Origin: Halococcus hamelinensis 100A6
GTDB lineage: Archaea; Halobacteriota; Halobacteria; Halobacteriales; Halococcaceae
Length of the DNA stretch: 56,383 bases
Reading direction: 5' to 3'
NCBI RefSeq assembly: GCF_000336675.1
Contig: NZ_AOMB01000031.1
Coordinates: forward strand, 36,720 to 93,102
Part shown: in pieces, positions 40,681 through 48,538 of the stretch
How positions within the stretch are numbered: position 1 is the stretch's first letter
How the letters are laid out: each line of letters opens with the position of its first letter
Made by a program: the position numbers and the translations under genes
Notes under the pieces: model-generated
Databases searched by the model: none
The model's input: the letters and a program-made list of their open reading frames with translations, nothing else
What the model was told of the DNA's origin: nothing

Positions 40681-42057
40681 ATGTCAGGATCCGAACGGTC
40701 GACGTTCTCGATCGCGCTCGGCGGCGATGCGATCCTCGTCCAACGGTGGTCCGCGCTGGAACGGCCGGGGCTCGAACGGTTGGTGGAGCCGATCCGGGAC
40801 GCCGACGCGGCCGTGGTCAACCTCGAAACCCTCCTCCACGACTTCGAGGCCCCACCCAGCGCCGCCAGCGGGGGAACCTATATGCGGGCCCCGCCGTGGG
40901 TGGCGGACGAACTCGTGTGGGCCGGCTTCGACCTCTTCAGCGCAGCCACGAACCACACGGGGGACTACGGTGTCGGTGGGGTCCAAACCACGATGCGCGC
41001 CCTCGACGAGCGGGGCATCGCCTCCGCCGGTCTGGGGGAGAACCTGGCGCTCGCCCGAGCCCCTGCCTATCGGGATACCGCCGCCGGTCGGATCGGGCTC
41101 GTCTCGGCCTGCTCGACGATGACCCCTGGAAGCGCGGCCGGCGAACAGCGACCCGACGTGGGCGGTCGGCCGGGGCTCAACCCGCTCCGGCTGGAGACGA
41201 CCTTCGGCGTGAGCCCCGAGCAGTTCGACCGGGTGAAGGCGCTGAGCGCTCACCTCGGTCTCGATGCGGTCAAGGAGAGTCTACGACGGTTCAATCCGGA
41301 GGCGTACTTCTCGAACGAGAACGACTCGACGTTCTCCTTTTTCAACCCCGGCGGGGCACACGTCGGAACATCGCTCACGTTCGCGGTCAGCGACGACCCG
41401 GGCGTTTGTCAGACCCCACAGGCGCGGGACCGCGACGCAAACCTGAACCAGATCCGCCGTGCGGCCCGGCAGTCGGACTGGGTCGTCGCCAGCCTCCACA
41501 GCCATGAGGGGGAGAACGGGGCGGTCAACGACGCCTCGGTGCCGGCGTTCGTCGAACGGTACGCCCGCTCGTGCATCGACGCCGGGGCGGACGTGTTCGT
41601 CACCCACGGTTCGCACGTGCTCGGCCCGATCGAGGTCTACGACGGCCGCCCGATATTCTACGGCCTGGGTAACCTCGTCTTCCAGAGTGAGCTGGTCGAG
41701 CGCCTCCCGGCGGAGATCTACCACCGATACGGGCTGGACCACTCGGCGCTCCCGCCGGACGTCTACGACGCCCGTACCCTGGACGAGGACGGCGAGTTCG
41801 TCGGGGCGCTCGGGAATCGGGCGTACTACGAGAGCGTGGTGCCGCGCTGTCGGTTCGAGGACGGTACGCTCGACGGCATCGAACTCTACCCGATCTCCCT
41901 ACAGCTCGATAGCTCGCCCCCCGAACGGGGGCTGCCCGTTCGAGCGACCGGCACCGTCGGAACGCGGATCCTAGAGCGGCTGCAGGAGCTATCGACGAAG
42001 TACGACACGACGATCGAGACCGACGGTAACGTCGGCGAGATCAGAGCCGAGGAGTAG
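40681..42057 (+). CDS. CapA family metallophosphoesterase-like protein, apparently soluble
   Basis: This 458-residue protein has the PGA_cap/CapA fold. Motifs in order are ALGGDAIL (first metal ligands), VVNLETLL, FSAATNHTGDYG, SLHSHEGENG and THGSHVLGPIEVYDGRPIFYGLGN, the last two placing catalytic histidines. CapA proteins linked to poly-gamma-glutamate synthesis are membrane-anchored. Here there is neither signal peptide nor membrane helix, and no synthetase genes (CapB/CapC) are nearby. A cytoplasmic hydrolase acting in a catabolic pathway is therefore more likely than capsule formation. It is followed by a sodium:solute symporter gene that has its own promoter. Confidence 0.85.
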   Translation: MSGSERSTFSIALGGDAILVQRWSALERPGLERLVEPIRDADAAVVNLETLLHDFEAPPSAASGGTYMRAPPWVADELVWAGFDLFSAATNHTGDYGVGGVQTTMRALDERGIASAGLGENLALARAPAYRDTAAGRIGLVSACSTMTPGSAAGEQRPDVGGRPGLNPLRLETTFGVSPEQFDRVKALSAHLGLDAVKESLRRFNPEAYFSNENDSTFSFFNPGGAHVGTSLTFAVSDDPGVCQTPQARDRDANLNQIRRAARQSDWVVASLHSHEGENGAVNDASVPAFVERYARSCIDAGADVFVTHGSHVLGPIEVYDGRPIFYGLGNLVFQSELVERLPAEIYHRYGLDHSALPPDVYDARTLDEDGEFVGALGNRAYYESVVPRCRFEDGTLDGIELYPISLQLDSSPPERGLPVRATGTVGTRILERLQELSTKYDTTIETDGNVGEIRAEE

Positions 42058-42273
42058 CCCGCCCGCCGTAGTCCAGCCCACCGCGAACCGTCGCGAGGTT
42101 TCCCTCGAACGTGTCACTCGGCGGGATTTCGCGCGATGCACCAGCCTCTCGGCGCATCGGTGGGCGACGTATCCCGCCCGGAACTGATGGTATTCGACGT
42201 TTTTCCGGTGGGATGGGAACTCGATGGCAGCGACCGCACTATTGTCGAGGAGACGTCCAACGGTGGAACAAAG

Positions 42274-42284
42274 TATTTATATAG
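42274..42284 (+). promoter_or_regulatory. TATA box of sodium:solute symporter gene
   Basis: TATTTATATAG is centred 26 nt before the ATG at 42305. A GGAGGTG stretch directly before the ATG resembles a Shine-Dalgarno sequence but would be at the transcript edge and too close to function normally. Confidence 0.65.
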
Positions 42285-42304
42285 TGTACAGTCGCCGGAG
42301 GTGT

Positions 42305-43813
42305 ATGGTACAGACGGTCATACTAGCAACGGTCGTCATCTACCTCCTCGGGATGCTGGCGGTCGGGTTCTACTTCCAGCAGAAGGGGATGGAGGACATC
42401 ACGGACTTCTTCCTGGCGGGGAAGGGCGCACCGTGGTACCTGGTCGCCCTCTCGTTCTTCGCGACGGCGATCGGGGCGGGGGGGACCATCGGGCTCGTCG
42501 CGGGGACGTTCGAGTCCGAGAGCATCACCGAGTTCTGGAGCTACGGTATCACGCTCGCGAGTTCGTTCGTCGTCGCGTTCCTGCTGGGTCGGAAGCTCCC
42601 GAACACGAAGAACATCACCATCCCATCGCTGCTCGAGGACCGCTACGACGAGCGGACGCGGGTCATCGCGGTACCGTTCTACATCCTCCGGTTCGTGAGC
42701 ACGCTCGCGGCCCAGTGGCTGGCGGCGGGGACCATCATCAGTTTCATCTTCGCCGACACGTTGACCGTCACGCAGGGGGCCATCATCGGTGCGGTCATCA
42801 TCACGATATACACGGCGGCGGGCGGGATGAGCGCGGTGATGTGGACCGACTTTATCCAGGGCGTGCTGTTGTTCGTCGGGCTGTGGGTCGTCGCGATAGT
42901 GGCGATCGGCGACTTCGGCGGTTTCTCCGCCATGACGACCCAGGTCACGGCCGTCGCGCCGCAGGCATTCGACCTGTTCGCGCTGAACTGGACGCTCATC
43001 GCGGCGTACATCGTGACGCTCGTCCCCTCGCTGCTGGTTCGCCAGGGCTACCTCCAGCGGATCATGTCGGCTCGAAGCCCGAGGGACGGGTTCATCGGCG
43101 CGAACCTGAACGGTATCATCGGCTTCGCGTACATCCCGGTGCCGCTGCTCATCGGTGCGATGGGTCTGGTGATGTACGCCGACATCGATAACCCGCAGTT
43201 CATCCTTCCACAGATGATGCGGGACCTCCTGCCGACGTGGTTGGCCGCGATCCTCCTCGCGGCGCTGGTGGCCGCGATCATGAGCAGCGGCGATAGCTTC
43301 CTGCTCTCCGGCGCGTCGAACTTCGTCGACGACATCTACCTACGCTACCTCAACCCCGACGCCAGCAACAGACGACAGCGGCGGGTCTCCCGGATCGCCG
43401 TCGTCGGGCTGATGGTCGGCTCGTTGTTCCTCTCGATCATCCTCCCGAACATCATCGACCTGATCGTCTTCGGCGCGCTCGCGCTCACCGGCGGCGTCCT
43501 CGTCCCCTGGCTCGCTGCGTTCTACTGGCCCCGCGGGACGACGGACGGGGCGTTCTGGAGCCTCGCTATCGGTGCCAGCGCGACGGTGGCGTGGTGGTGG
43601 ATCGGCTACTTCGCGGACACCAGCGAGTATCTGGGACTCCACCCGATATTCATCGGGCTCCCGCTGTCGATCGTCCTCTTCTTCGCCATCTCTCTGCTTC
43701 AGGAGCCGGAGTACGAGAACGCGCTCCGGACGGCGCGAAAGCACGAACTCACGTCGCTTGAAGAACGCACACTCAGGGCGATGGACGAGTCCGCCGAAAC
43801 GTACGACGAGTAG
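42305..43813 (+). CDS. Sodium:solute symporter family protein
   Basis: This 502-residue transporter has about 13 helices. SSS-family features are FFLAGKGAPWYLVALSFFATAIG near the N-terminus, AAGGMSAVMWTDFIQGVLL in the core, and LAALVAAIMSSGDSFLLSGAS, the conserved region containing Na+-site serines. The ATG at 42305 (MVQTVILA) was preferred because it follows the TATA box at leaderless distance; upstream in-frame starts would add a non-family segment. It is most likely the importer for the compound degraded by the neighbouring hydrolases. The family covers sugars, amino acids, urea, pantothenate and organic acids, so the substrate is open. Confidence 0.9.
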   Translation: MVQTVILATVVIYLLGMLAVGFYFQQKGMEDITDFFLAGKGAPWYLVALSFFATAIGAGGTIGLVAGTFESESITEFWSYGITLASSFVVAFLLGRKLPNTKNITIPSLLEDRYDERTRVIAVPFYILRFVSTLAAQWLAAGTIISFIFADTLTVTQGAIIGAVIITIYTAAGGMSAVMWTDFIQGVLLFVGLWVVAIVAIGDFGGFSAMTTQVTAVAPQAFDLFALNWTLIAAYIVTLVPSLLVRQGYLQRIMSARSPRDGFIGANLNGIIGFAYIPVPLLIGAMGLVMYADIDNPQFILPQMMRDLLPTWLAAILLAALVAAIMSSGDSFLLSGASNFVDDIYLRYLNPDASNRRQRRVSRIAVVGLMVGSLFLSIILPNIIDLIVFGALALTGGVLVPWLAAFYWPRGTTDGAFWSLAIGASATVAWWWIGYFADTSEYLGLHPIFIGLPLSIVLFFAISLLQEPEYENALRTARKHELTSLEERTLRAMDESAETYDE

Positions 43814-43864
43814 GTCGGTTTTCGGTTTTCGAGCGTCTGCGGCGGTCGCTGTCGACCGAGCGCG

Positions 43865-44767
43865 TCAGTCGGTCGGTTCCGTACCCGTGTGAGCGACCGC
43901 TCCGCCGTCCGTCCCCGCCGACCCTTCGTCGAGCAACGCGACGAGTTCGGTCTCGGTGACGGGCCGTGCGTCGGTCTCCAGCCCCGCATCACGCGCGATC
44001 CGAACCGTGCTCGGTGGGTGGAGATTCGCCCGCTCCAGCAGGTCGTCGTCGTAGAAGACCTCCTGCGGGGTGGCGCTGCTGACGACGCCCCCGTCGGCCA
44101 TCACACAGACCCGGTCGGCGATCGCGGCCGCGGTGTCGAGGTCGTGTGTCGAGAGGACGACGCTGATCCCCTCGGCGTCGATCCGGCGGATCCGGTCGGC
44201 GACCAGCCGCGAGCGCTCGGGGTCGAGCCCGGCGAACGGCTCGTCGAGCACGATCACGCTCGGTTCGAGCACCAGCACGCCGGCGAGCCCGACGAGCCGT
44301 TTCTCGCCGCCGCTCAGGTAGTGCGGGATACGGTCTTCGAGGTGGCTCGCGTCCACGGTCGCGAGCGCCTCGCGGGCCCGCCGCTCCGCCTCGTCGGCGG
44401 GCACGCCGTAGTTGTGGAGCCCGAACAGCACGTCGTCCAGGACCGTGGGGGCGACGATCTGCGTGTCGGCGTCCTGGAAGACGAAGCCGACCTCCCGACG
44501 GGCGTGGGCCTTGTTCTCGTTCGTGACCGCCTGGCCGGTCACGCGGAGTTCGCCCTCGTCGGGCACGAGCGTCGCGTTGAGGTGTTCGAGCAGCGTCGAC
44601 TTCCCCGAACCGTTGCCGCCGACCAGCGCGACGACCTCGTCGGGGTGGACCGCGAACTCGACGTCGTGCATTCCGACGGTTCCGTCGGGGTAGGTGTGGG
44701 CTTCACAGCGGAGGGCGACCAGTGGCTCGGCTTCGTTCACACCGTCGGTCGTCGTGCGCTCGCTCAT
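43865..44767 (-). CDS. cbiO: ECF transporter ATPase CbiO (second system)
   Basis: This 300-residue ABC ATPase has the standard motifs: Walker A GGNGSGKST, Q-loop VFQDADTQI, signature LSGGEKRLVGLAGVL, Walker B VIVLDEPFAGLD and the switch histidine in LSTHDLD. A C-terminal extension of about 60 residues after VFYDDDLLERANLHPPS ends in an acidic, Gly/Thr-rich tail. It is the last gene of the operon cbiM-cbiN-like-cbiQ-cbiO on this strand. Its ATG overlaps the cbiQ stop. Unlike the CbiO at 1331-2131, all catalytic residues are intact. Confidence 0.92.
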   Translation of the reverse strand: MSERTTTDGVNEAEPLVALRCEAHTYPDGTVGMHDVEFAVHPDEVVALVGGNGSGKSTLLEHLNATLVPDEGELRVTGQAVTNENKAHARREVGFVFQDADTQIVAPTVLDDVLFGLHNYGVPADEAERRAREALATVDASHLEDRIPHYLSGGEKRLVGLAGVLVLEPSVIVLDEPFAGLDPERSRLVADRIRRIDAEGISVVLSTHDLDTAAAIADRVCVMADGGVVSSATPQEVFYDDDLLERANLHPPSTVRIARDAGLETDARPVTETELVALLDEGSAGTDGGAVAHTGTEPTD

Positions 44768-45579
44768 ATCGTCACCACCCCGTAGGAGACCACGAGCGCG
44801 TAGGCGACGACGAGGGCGAACAGCCCAACGACCACGGCGACCTCCCTCGCTGGCGGTCGTTGGACGTCGCTGTAGAGGGTGATGTCGCCCTCGTAGCCGC
44901 GCGCCTCCATCGACTTGACGAGCCGTTCGGAGCGCTCGATGGCGGTCAGCATCGTCATCCCGAGGATACGTGCGTAGAGCCGCCTGTTCGCCCAGAACTC
45001 CCCGAGGTTCGCCCCGCGTGCGAGCGCGCTCTTCACCAGGTCTTCGAGGGTTTCGAGCATGACGAAGGTGAACCGGTAGGTCAACAGCGCGACCTGGTCG
45101 ATCGGCGCGGGGAGCACCCGCCCGAGGAGGTAGGCGACGTCGGTGTACGTCGTCGTCATCGACGCCGTGAGCGTGAACGTCACGACCGTCAGCGACCGGC
45201 AGGTCAGCTCGGCGAACAGCGCGGCCCCCGCCCACGTCACCGAGAGGTCGCCGAGCGGGGTCGCGAGCGCACCGAGGATCGGCGTTCCGGGTTCGAGGAA
45301 GGCGAGCGGCCCGGCCACCGAGACGATGAACAGCATCGGCAGCGTGTACCACCGAACCAGCCGTCGGTACGGCAGGTCGGCGATCCCGTAGACGAGGAGG
45401 GTTGCGGCGTAGAGACCGACGAGAACCGCGAGCGAGTCCACGACGGTGACGGCGAGAACGAGCACGGCGACGACGCCGAGCTTGGTCCAGGGGTTCACCC
45501 GGTGGAGCGGGCTGTCGCGGTGTTCGGCGTACGCGGTGATCAGTCGCGGGTCGGGGACGTGATTCGAGAGCGTCGCCAT
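44764..45579 (-). CDS. cbiQ: ECF transporter transmembrane T-component CbiQ (second system)
   Basis: This 271-residue membrane protein starts MATLSNHVPDPRL. The open frame continues upstream only as a shadow of other genes; ATG 45579 is 4 nt after the preceding stop. CbiQ features are HRVNPWTKLGVV in the first cytoplasmic part and the coupling-helix motifs KSALARGANLG and KSMEARGYEG (the Ala-Arg-Gly type signatures that contact CbiO). It overlaps cbiO (ATGA). The ARG motifs here are closer to consensus than in the CbiQ at 531-1343. Confidence 0.92.
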   Translation of the reverse strand: MATLSNHVPDPRLITAYAEHRDSPLHRVNPWTKLGVVAVLVLAVTVVDSLAVLVGLYAATLLVYGIADLPYRRLVRWYTLPMLFIVSVAGPLAFLEPGTPILGALATPLGDLSVTWAGAALFAELTCRSLTVVTFTLTASMTTTYTDVAYLLGRVLPAPIDQVALLTYRFTFVMLETLEDLVKSALARGANLGEFWANRRLYARILGMTMLTAIERSERLVKSMEARGYEGDITLYSDVQRPPAREVAVVVGLFALVVAYALVVSYGVVTI

Positions 45580-45583
45580 TCGC

Positions 45584-45919
45584 TCAGACCGCGTCCTGGC
45601 CGTCGTCGTGGTCCCCGTCGCTCCCGCTCCGATACCGGACGGCGTAGAGGTAGAGTCCAACCCCGATAACGACGAGGACGAGGACGATCGCGACGTACTC
45701 CGTGACGAGTCCACCCTTGCTGATCGGCCCGGCGATGACGACACCGCGTCCGAGGTCGACGAGCGGCCCGCCGCCCTCCCGTGCACCCTGCTGGAGCGCC
45801 TGTCCGAACCGTTCGGCGTAGGGGAGCGCGCCCCCGGTCGACGTGAAGCCGTAGAGTCCGGCGACCAGACAGACCGCGAGCAACCCGGCGAGTCCGCCGT
45901 ACTGCTTCCAGCGCCGCAT
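45584..45919 (-). CDS. cbiN: CbiN-like small membrane subunit (second system)
   Basis: This 111-residue protein has an N-terminal helix (GGLAGLLAVCLVAGLYGF), an extracytoplasmic loop and a C-terminal helix (YVAIVLVLVVIGVGLYLYAV), followed by an acidic tail. This is the CbiN/PDGLE layout, although the loop (YAERFGQALQQGAREGG) does not contain a clear PDGLE motif. Its ATG overlaps the cbiM stop by one base (TGATG). Function as the small metal-capture subunit is inferred from position between cbiM and cbiQ. Confidence 0.78.
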   Translation of the reverse strand: MRRWKQYGGLAGLLAVCLVAGLYGFTSTGGALPYAERFGQALQQGAREGGGPLVDLGRGVVIAGPISKGGLVTEYVAIVLVLVVIGVGLYLYAVRYRSGSDGDHDDGQDAV

Positions 45920-46599
45920 CAGGCGCTCACCCCGTCGGCCGTCTCGCGTTCCGTGCGGGTCACACCGGGAACGAGGTCGGGCCGGATCGAGGCGAGGAAC
46001 TGGACGATGAAGCCGGTCAGCAGCCCCTCGACGACGGCCACGCCGAGGTTGAGCCCGACCATGCCGGCGACGGCGATGGCGAGGTCCGAACGGGGGAGGG
46101 CGCTGCCGTTGACCCCGGAGACCACGATGATGACCCCCATCAGGACCGCGCCCGCGGAGAGCCCGAGCGTGGCGGCGCTCGCGCTCGCCGGGAAGACGTC
46201 CCAGTCCGTCCTCATCAACGTTCGGAAGGCGTAGTAGGCGATGATGGCCTCGGTCGCGTTGACGAGCACGTTCGCGCCGAGCAGCCCGACCGCGCCGTGG
46301 CCGAGCGCCGCGGAGAAGACGTTGACCACGAGCGCGATGACCGCCCCGAGCAGCGGCCCGGCGAGGATGCCGACGAGCCCGGTGAGGTTCATGTGGATCC
46401 CGCCCCAGACCGGGAGGTTGAGCTGGAAGACCGCGAAGCTCGCCGCGGCACCGATGCCCGCGAGCGCGACCTGGCTGGTTTTGATCCCGTTCTTTCGAAC
46501 ACGGTACGTGGCGACCCCGAGGAGTCCGATGCCAAGAACGCTCCAGAGGACGAGCGCCCACAGCGGGAACGACCCCTCGCCGAGGTGGATGTGTGCCAT
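45919..46599 (-). CDS. cbiM: ECF transporter Co/Ni substrate-binding subunit CbiM (second system)
   Basis: This 226-residue membrane protein starts MAHIHLGEGSFPLW. In CbiM/NikM proteins the N-terminal amine and early histidines bind Co(II) or Ni(II), so the conserved His3 and His5 fit. Further family features are the GGIHMNLTGLVGILAGP segment with another metal-ligand candidate His, and NVFSAALGHGAVGLLGANV. About six helices are visible. Its start codon overlaps a perfect palindrome that may be an operator. It is the first gene of a four-gene operon with coupled starts. Cobalt for cobalamin and nickel for urease or hydrogenase are the two possible cargoes. Confidence 0.93.
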   Translation of the reverse strand: MAHIHLGEGSFPLWALVLWSVLGIGLLGVATYRVRKNGIKTSQVALAGIGAAASFAVFQLNLPVWGGIHMNLTGLVGILAGPLLGAVIALVVNVFSAALGHGAVGLLGANVLVNATEAIIAYYAFRTLMRTDWDVFPASASAATLGLSAGAVLMGVIIVVSGVNGSALPRSDLAIAVAGMVGLNLGVAVVEGLLTGFIVQFLASIRPDLVPGVTRTERETADGVSA

Positions 46600-46617
46600 A
46601 TCGATTGCTAATCGATA
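46599..46617. promoter_or_regulatory. Perfect palindrome at cbiM start codon, candidate metal-responsive operator
   Basis: TATCGATT-GCT-AATCGATA is an 8-bp perfect inverted repeat with a 3-nt spacer. Its outer base is the T of the cbiM ATG on the minus strand, and it lies directly downstream of the TATA-like element. A regulator bound here would block transcription start. Archaeal NikR sites have a different consensus, so the binding protein is unknown. Confidence 0.5.
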
Positions 46618-46624
46618 CTAGTAA

Positions 46625-46632
46625 GATAATAA
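46625..46632 (-). promoter_or_regulatory. TATA-like element of second cbi operon
   Basis: On the minus strand TTATTATC is centred about 29 nt before the cbiM ATG at 46599. It lies inside a GTAAG/CTTAC inverted repeat (46621-46625 and 46634-46638). Confidence 0.5.
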
Positions 46633-46655
46633 CCTTACGCATAGCGAGGGTGCTG

Positions 46656-46675
46656 TTTGTAAAAATTTGTAAAAA
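46656..46675. repeat. Tandem direct repeat TTTGTAAAAA x2
   Basis: Two exact adjacent copies of the 10-mer TTTGTAAAAA lie 57-76 nt upstream of the cbiM ATG in an AT-rich stretch, behind the TATA element. The spacing of one helical turn would place two proteins on the same face of the DNA. Confidence 0.55.
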
Positions 46676-46806
46676 CCGTTGGTCGTGTTGATAGTGTAGT
46701 TTCGAGTAGGCGCGCCCGTTCGAACGTGTCGCGAGTTCGGGAGCAGCCTCCTCGCAGGTCGAGAGGGATGCTGCGAGGGGTTTCGAGGGGGTTCGGAAGG
46801 ACGGTC

Positions 46807-47001
46807 TCAGTCGTACATCGCCGTCGGGTCGTCCGGGAAGTCGAGCTGGTGTTCCTCCGTCGCCTTCAGCTGCCAGTGGCGAACTCGGGTCTGGTAGAGC
46901 TGCATCGCCATCTCGTTGACCGCGTCCATCTCGCTCTCGCGGGCGATCTCCTCCGCGTCCTCGATGCTCATCTTCATGAGCTTCTTGTAGAAATCCTTCA
47001 T
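46807..47001 (-). CDS. Small conserved-looking acidic protein
   Basis: This 64-residue soluble protein starts MKDFYKKLMKMS. It is largely helical and acidic (EDAEEIARESEMDAVNEM) and ends DFPDDPTAMYD. The long frame upstream is not plausible protein, so ATG 47001 was chosen. The helix-rich, charged composition and the aromatic end suggest a real haloarchaeal small protein, but I recognise no family. Nothing in the neighbourhood indicates a function. Confidence 0.6.
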   Translation of the reverse strand: MKDFYKKLMKMSIEDAEEIARESEMDAVNEMAMQLYQTRVRHWQLKATEEHQLDFPDDPTAMYD

Positions 47002-47201
47002 CGACGTCCTCGGCGTTCGATGCGGGGCCGACCCTTTTGAGGGGCTCGACATGGCCCGGCTCGACGGCACCCGTTCGCGGGGGAACGACCATCGTCCGGC
47101 GTGTGAGGCCGGTCGATCCGTCGCGGGGTGAACCGACGGGTTCGATGCGGGCGGAACGTTCATTGTCGATCGGTGCAAATCCCCGTTCAGGAGTGGTAAA
47201 T

Positions 47202-47504
47202 GTGTACGCACACCACGGCATCGACGAGGAGGAGGGCTCATCCGAGACCGAGCACGAACCGAACCCGGTGACGACCGTCGGCTGGACCGAACACCACACG
47301 TGTGCCGTCGGGAGTCTCGTGCTCGCCATCGCGCTCTCGGGGCTGCTCTATCCGGTGCTAGTCGGGCTCACCGAATCCTTCGGGGTCCTCTCCACGACCG
47401 CGCTCGTCGCGACGGTCATCGTCGTCTGGAGCCTGGGGTGGATCGGGCTCGAACTCCTCTGGGAGTGGCGGGCCGGTCGGTGGCAGGCGGCTCGCGACCG
47501 ATAG
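47202..47504 (+). CDS. Small two-helix membrane protein of unknown function
   Basis: This protein of about 100 residues (VYAHHGIDEEEG...) has an acidic, histidine-containing N-terminus. Helices lie at about 35-58 and 64-86 (TTALVATVIVVWSLGWIGLELL), with a basic end (WRAGRWQAARDR). The GTG at 47202 is a choice among several in-frame GTG codons; no strong TATA box decides it. The membrane pattern and codon usage support a real gene. Function unknown. Confidence 0.5.
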   Translation: MYAHHGIDEEEGSSETEHEPNPVTTVGWTEHHTCAVGSLVLAIALSGLLYPVLVGLTESFGVLSTTALVATVIVVWSLGWIGLELLWEWRAGRWQAARDR

Positions 47505-47565
47505 CTCGCAGAAACCCCGACCCCGACTCACACCGCTCGGTCGACCCCCGACCCCGGTCCGCCGG

Positions 47566-48330
47566 TCAGGAAACCGTCCCGAGTTTGCCGACCTGTCGGC
47601 GCGCGAGTCGGGTCAGTCGCCGAAGGACCGGGTTTCGGTTGCCGGTTCCGCCGGTGGCTACCGCGCTCGGGCCGGGGGTGGTGTACGTCATCCGGAACAC
47701 GTGGTCGTTCGCGACGACCTCGATGTCGGTCGCCGCGCCAGCCCACCACGCGAACGCGGTCTCGCCGACCGTCGGCGTCGCGGTCTCGATACCGTCCATC
47801 GCCCGATAGCGTTCGGGGAGGTTGCCGAGCGAACACGTCCCCCCGAGGTTGGCCAGCGATTCGCCCTCGCAAGGCCAGAGCCGCGTCCGAAGCTTCGCCG
47901 AGGGTTCTCGGACCATCCCGTAGACCGCGGTGATGGTCCCGTTCCCGCGCTCGGTCGGTGCGTCCCTGTAGCGCCACCGCTCGCCCACTTCCTCCGCCAG
48001 TAGTAATCGATTCGCGGGTGGGTCCGGCGTCGCCCGCGCCGTCTCGGTTCGTGGTGCTGCCGTCGTCGTGGGTCGCGCCGTCGGTCGTCGCGTTGGCGTC
48101 GAGCGCGCCGTCGGATCCACGCTGGGGCGCTCGGTGGTCTGAGGGGTCGACGTCCCGTCGGTTTGTGCGCCGGGGTCGGGACGCTGCGTGCTCGCCTCGG
48201 TCGCGGACGACCCCGAGTCGCCGGCGCTCCCGCTGGAGAGCTCGTCCGGGATCGCGACCGACCCACAGCCCGCGACGGCGACGGCACCGAGGACCGCGCC
48301 GGCACGTTCGAGGAGCGCGCGCCTATCCAT
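47566..48330 (-). CDS. Predicted Tat lipoprotein of unknown function
   Basis: This 254-residue protein begins MDRRALLERAG and has a hydrophobic stretch ending in the lipobox AGC (Cys22), so it is probably a Tat-exported, lipid-anchored surface protein. Residues 25-105 are a low-complexity Ser/Thr/Pro/Arg linker (PTARSTPTRRPTARPTTT). A globular domain of about 130 residues follows, with one cysteine pair (WPCEGE and GTCSLG), likely a disulfide. No known domain is recognised. A second ATG four codons upstream gives the alternative start MAPTMDRR. Confidence 0.72.
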   Translation of the reverse strand: MDRRALLERAGAVLGAVAVAGCGSVAIPDELSSGSAGDSGSSATEASTQRPDPGAQTDGTSTPQTTERPSVDPTARSTPTRRPTARPTTTAAPRTETARATPDPPANRLLLAEEVGERWRYRDAPTERGNGTITAVYGMVREPSAKLRTRLWPCEGESLANLGGTCSLGNLPERYRAMDGIETATPTVGETAFAWWAGAATDIEVVANDHVFRMTYTTPGPSAVATGGTGNRNPVLRRLTRLARRQVGKLGTVS

Positions 48331-48538
48331 GGTCGGAGCCACGGTCGGCGGAACCGGCCGGATACGCGTCGGTCACCGTGTTACCGTTCCCGAGTCGCCG
48401 CAGACGGTCGTATCCGGTTCCGGTCCATGTTCGTGACCGGATCCTCCGCCTCCCGAACACCTGAGGCTGTCGGTCGGACGACGTTTCGGGCGGCCCGGCG
48501 GGCGGCATCGGTTCGTCGGAGTCGGGTTTCCTAACCAC

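Noticed and set aside
40681-42057. Capsule or poly-gamma-glutamate synthesis locus
   Set aside because: Only a CapA-family gene is present. There are no capB or capC synthetase genes, and the protein lacks a membrane anchor.
42296-42304. GGAGGTG before the symporter ATG as a ribosome binding site
   Set aside because: It is almost adjacent to the ATG, and the TATA box predicts a transcript beginning at about the same place, so it cannot act as a normal Shine-Dalgarno sequence.
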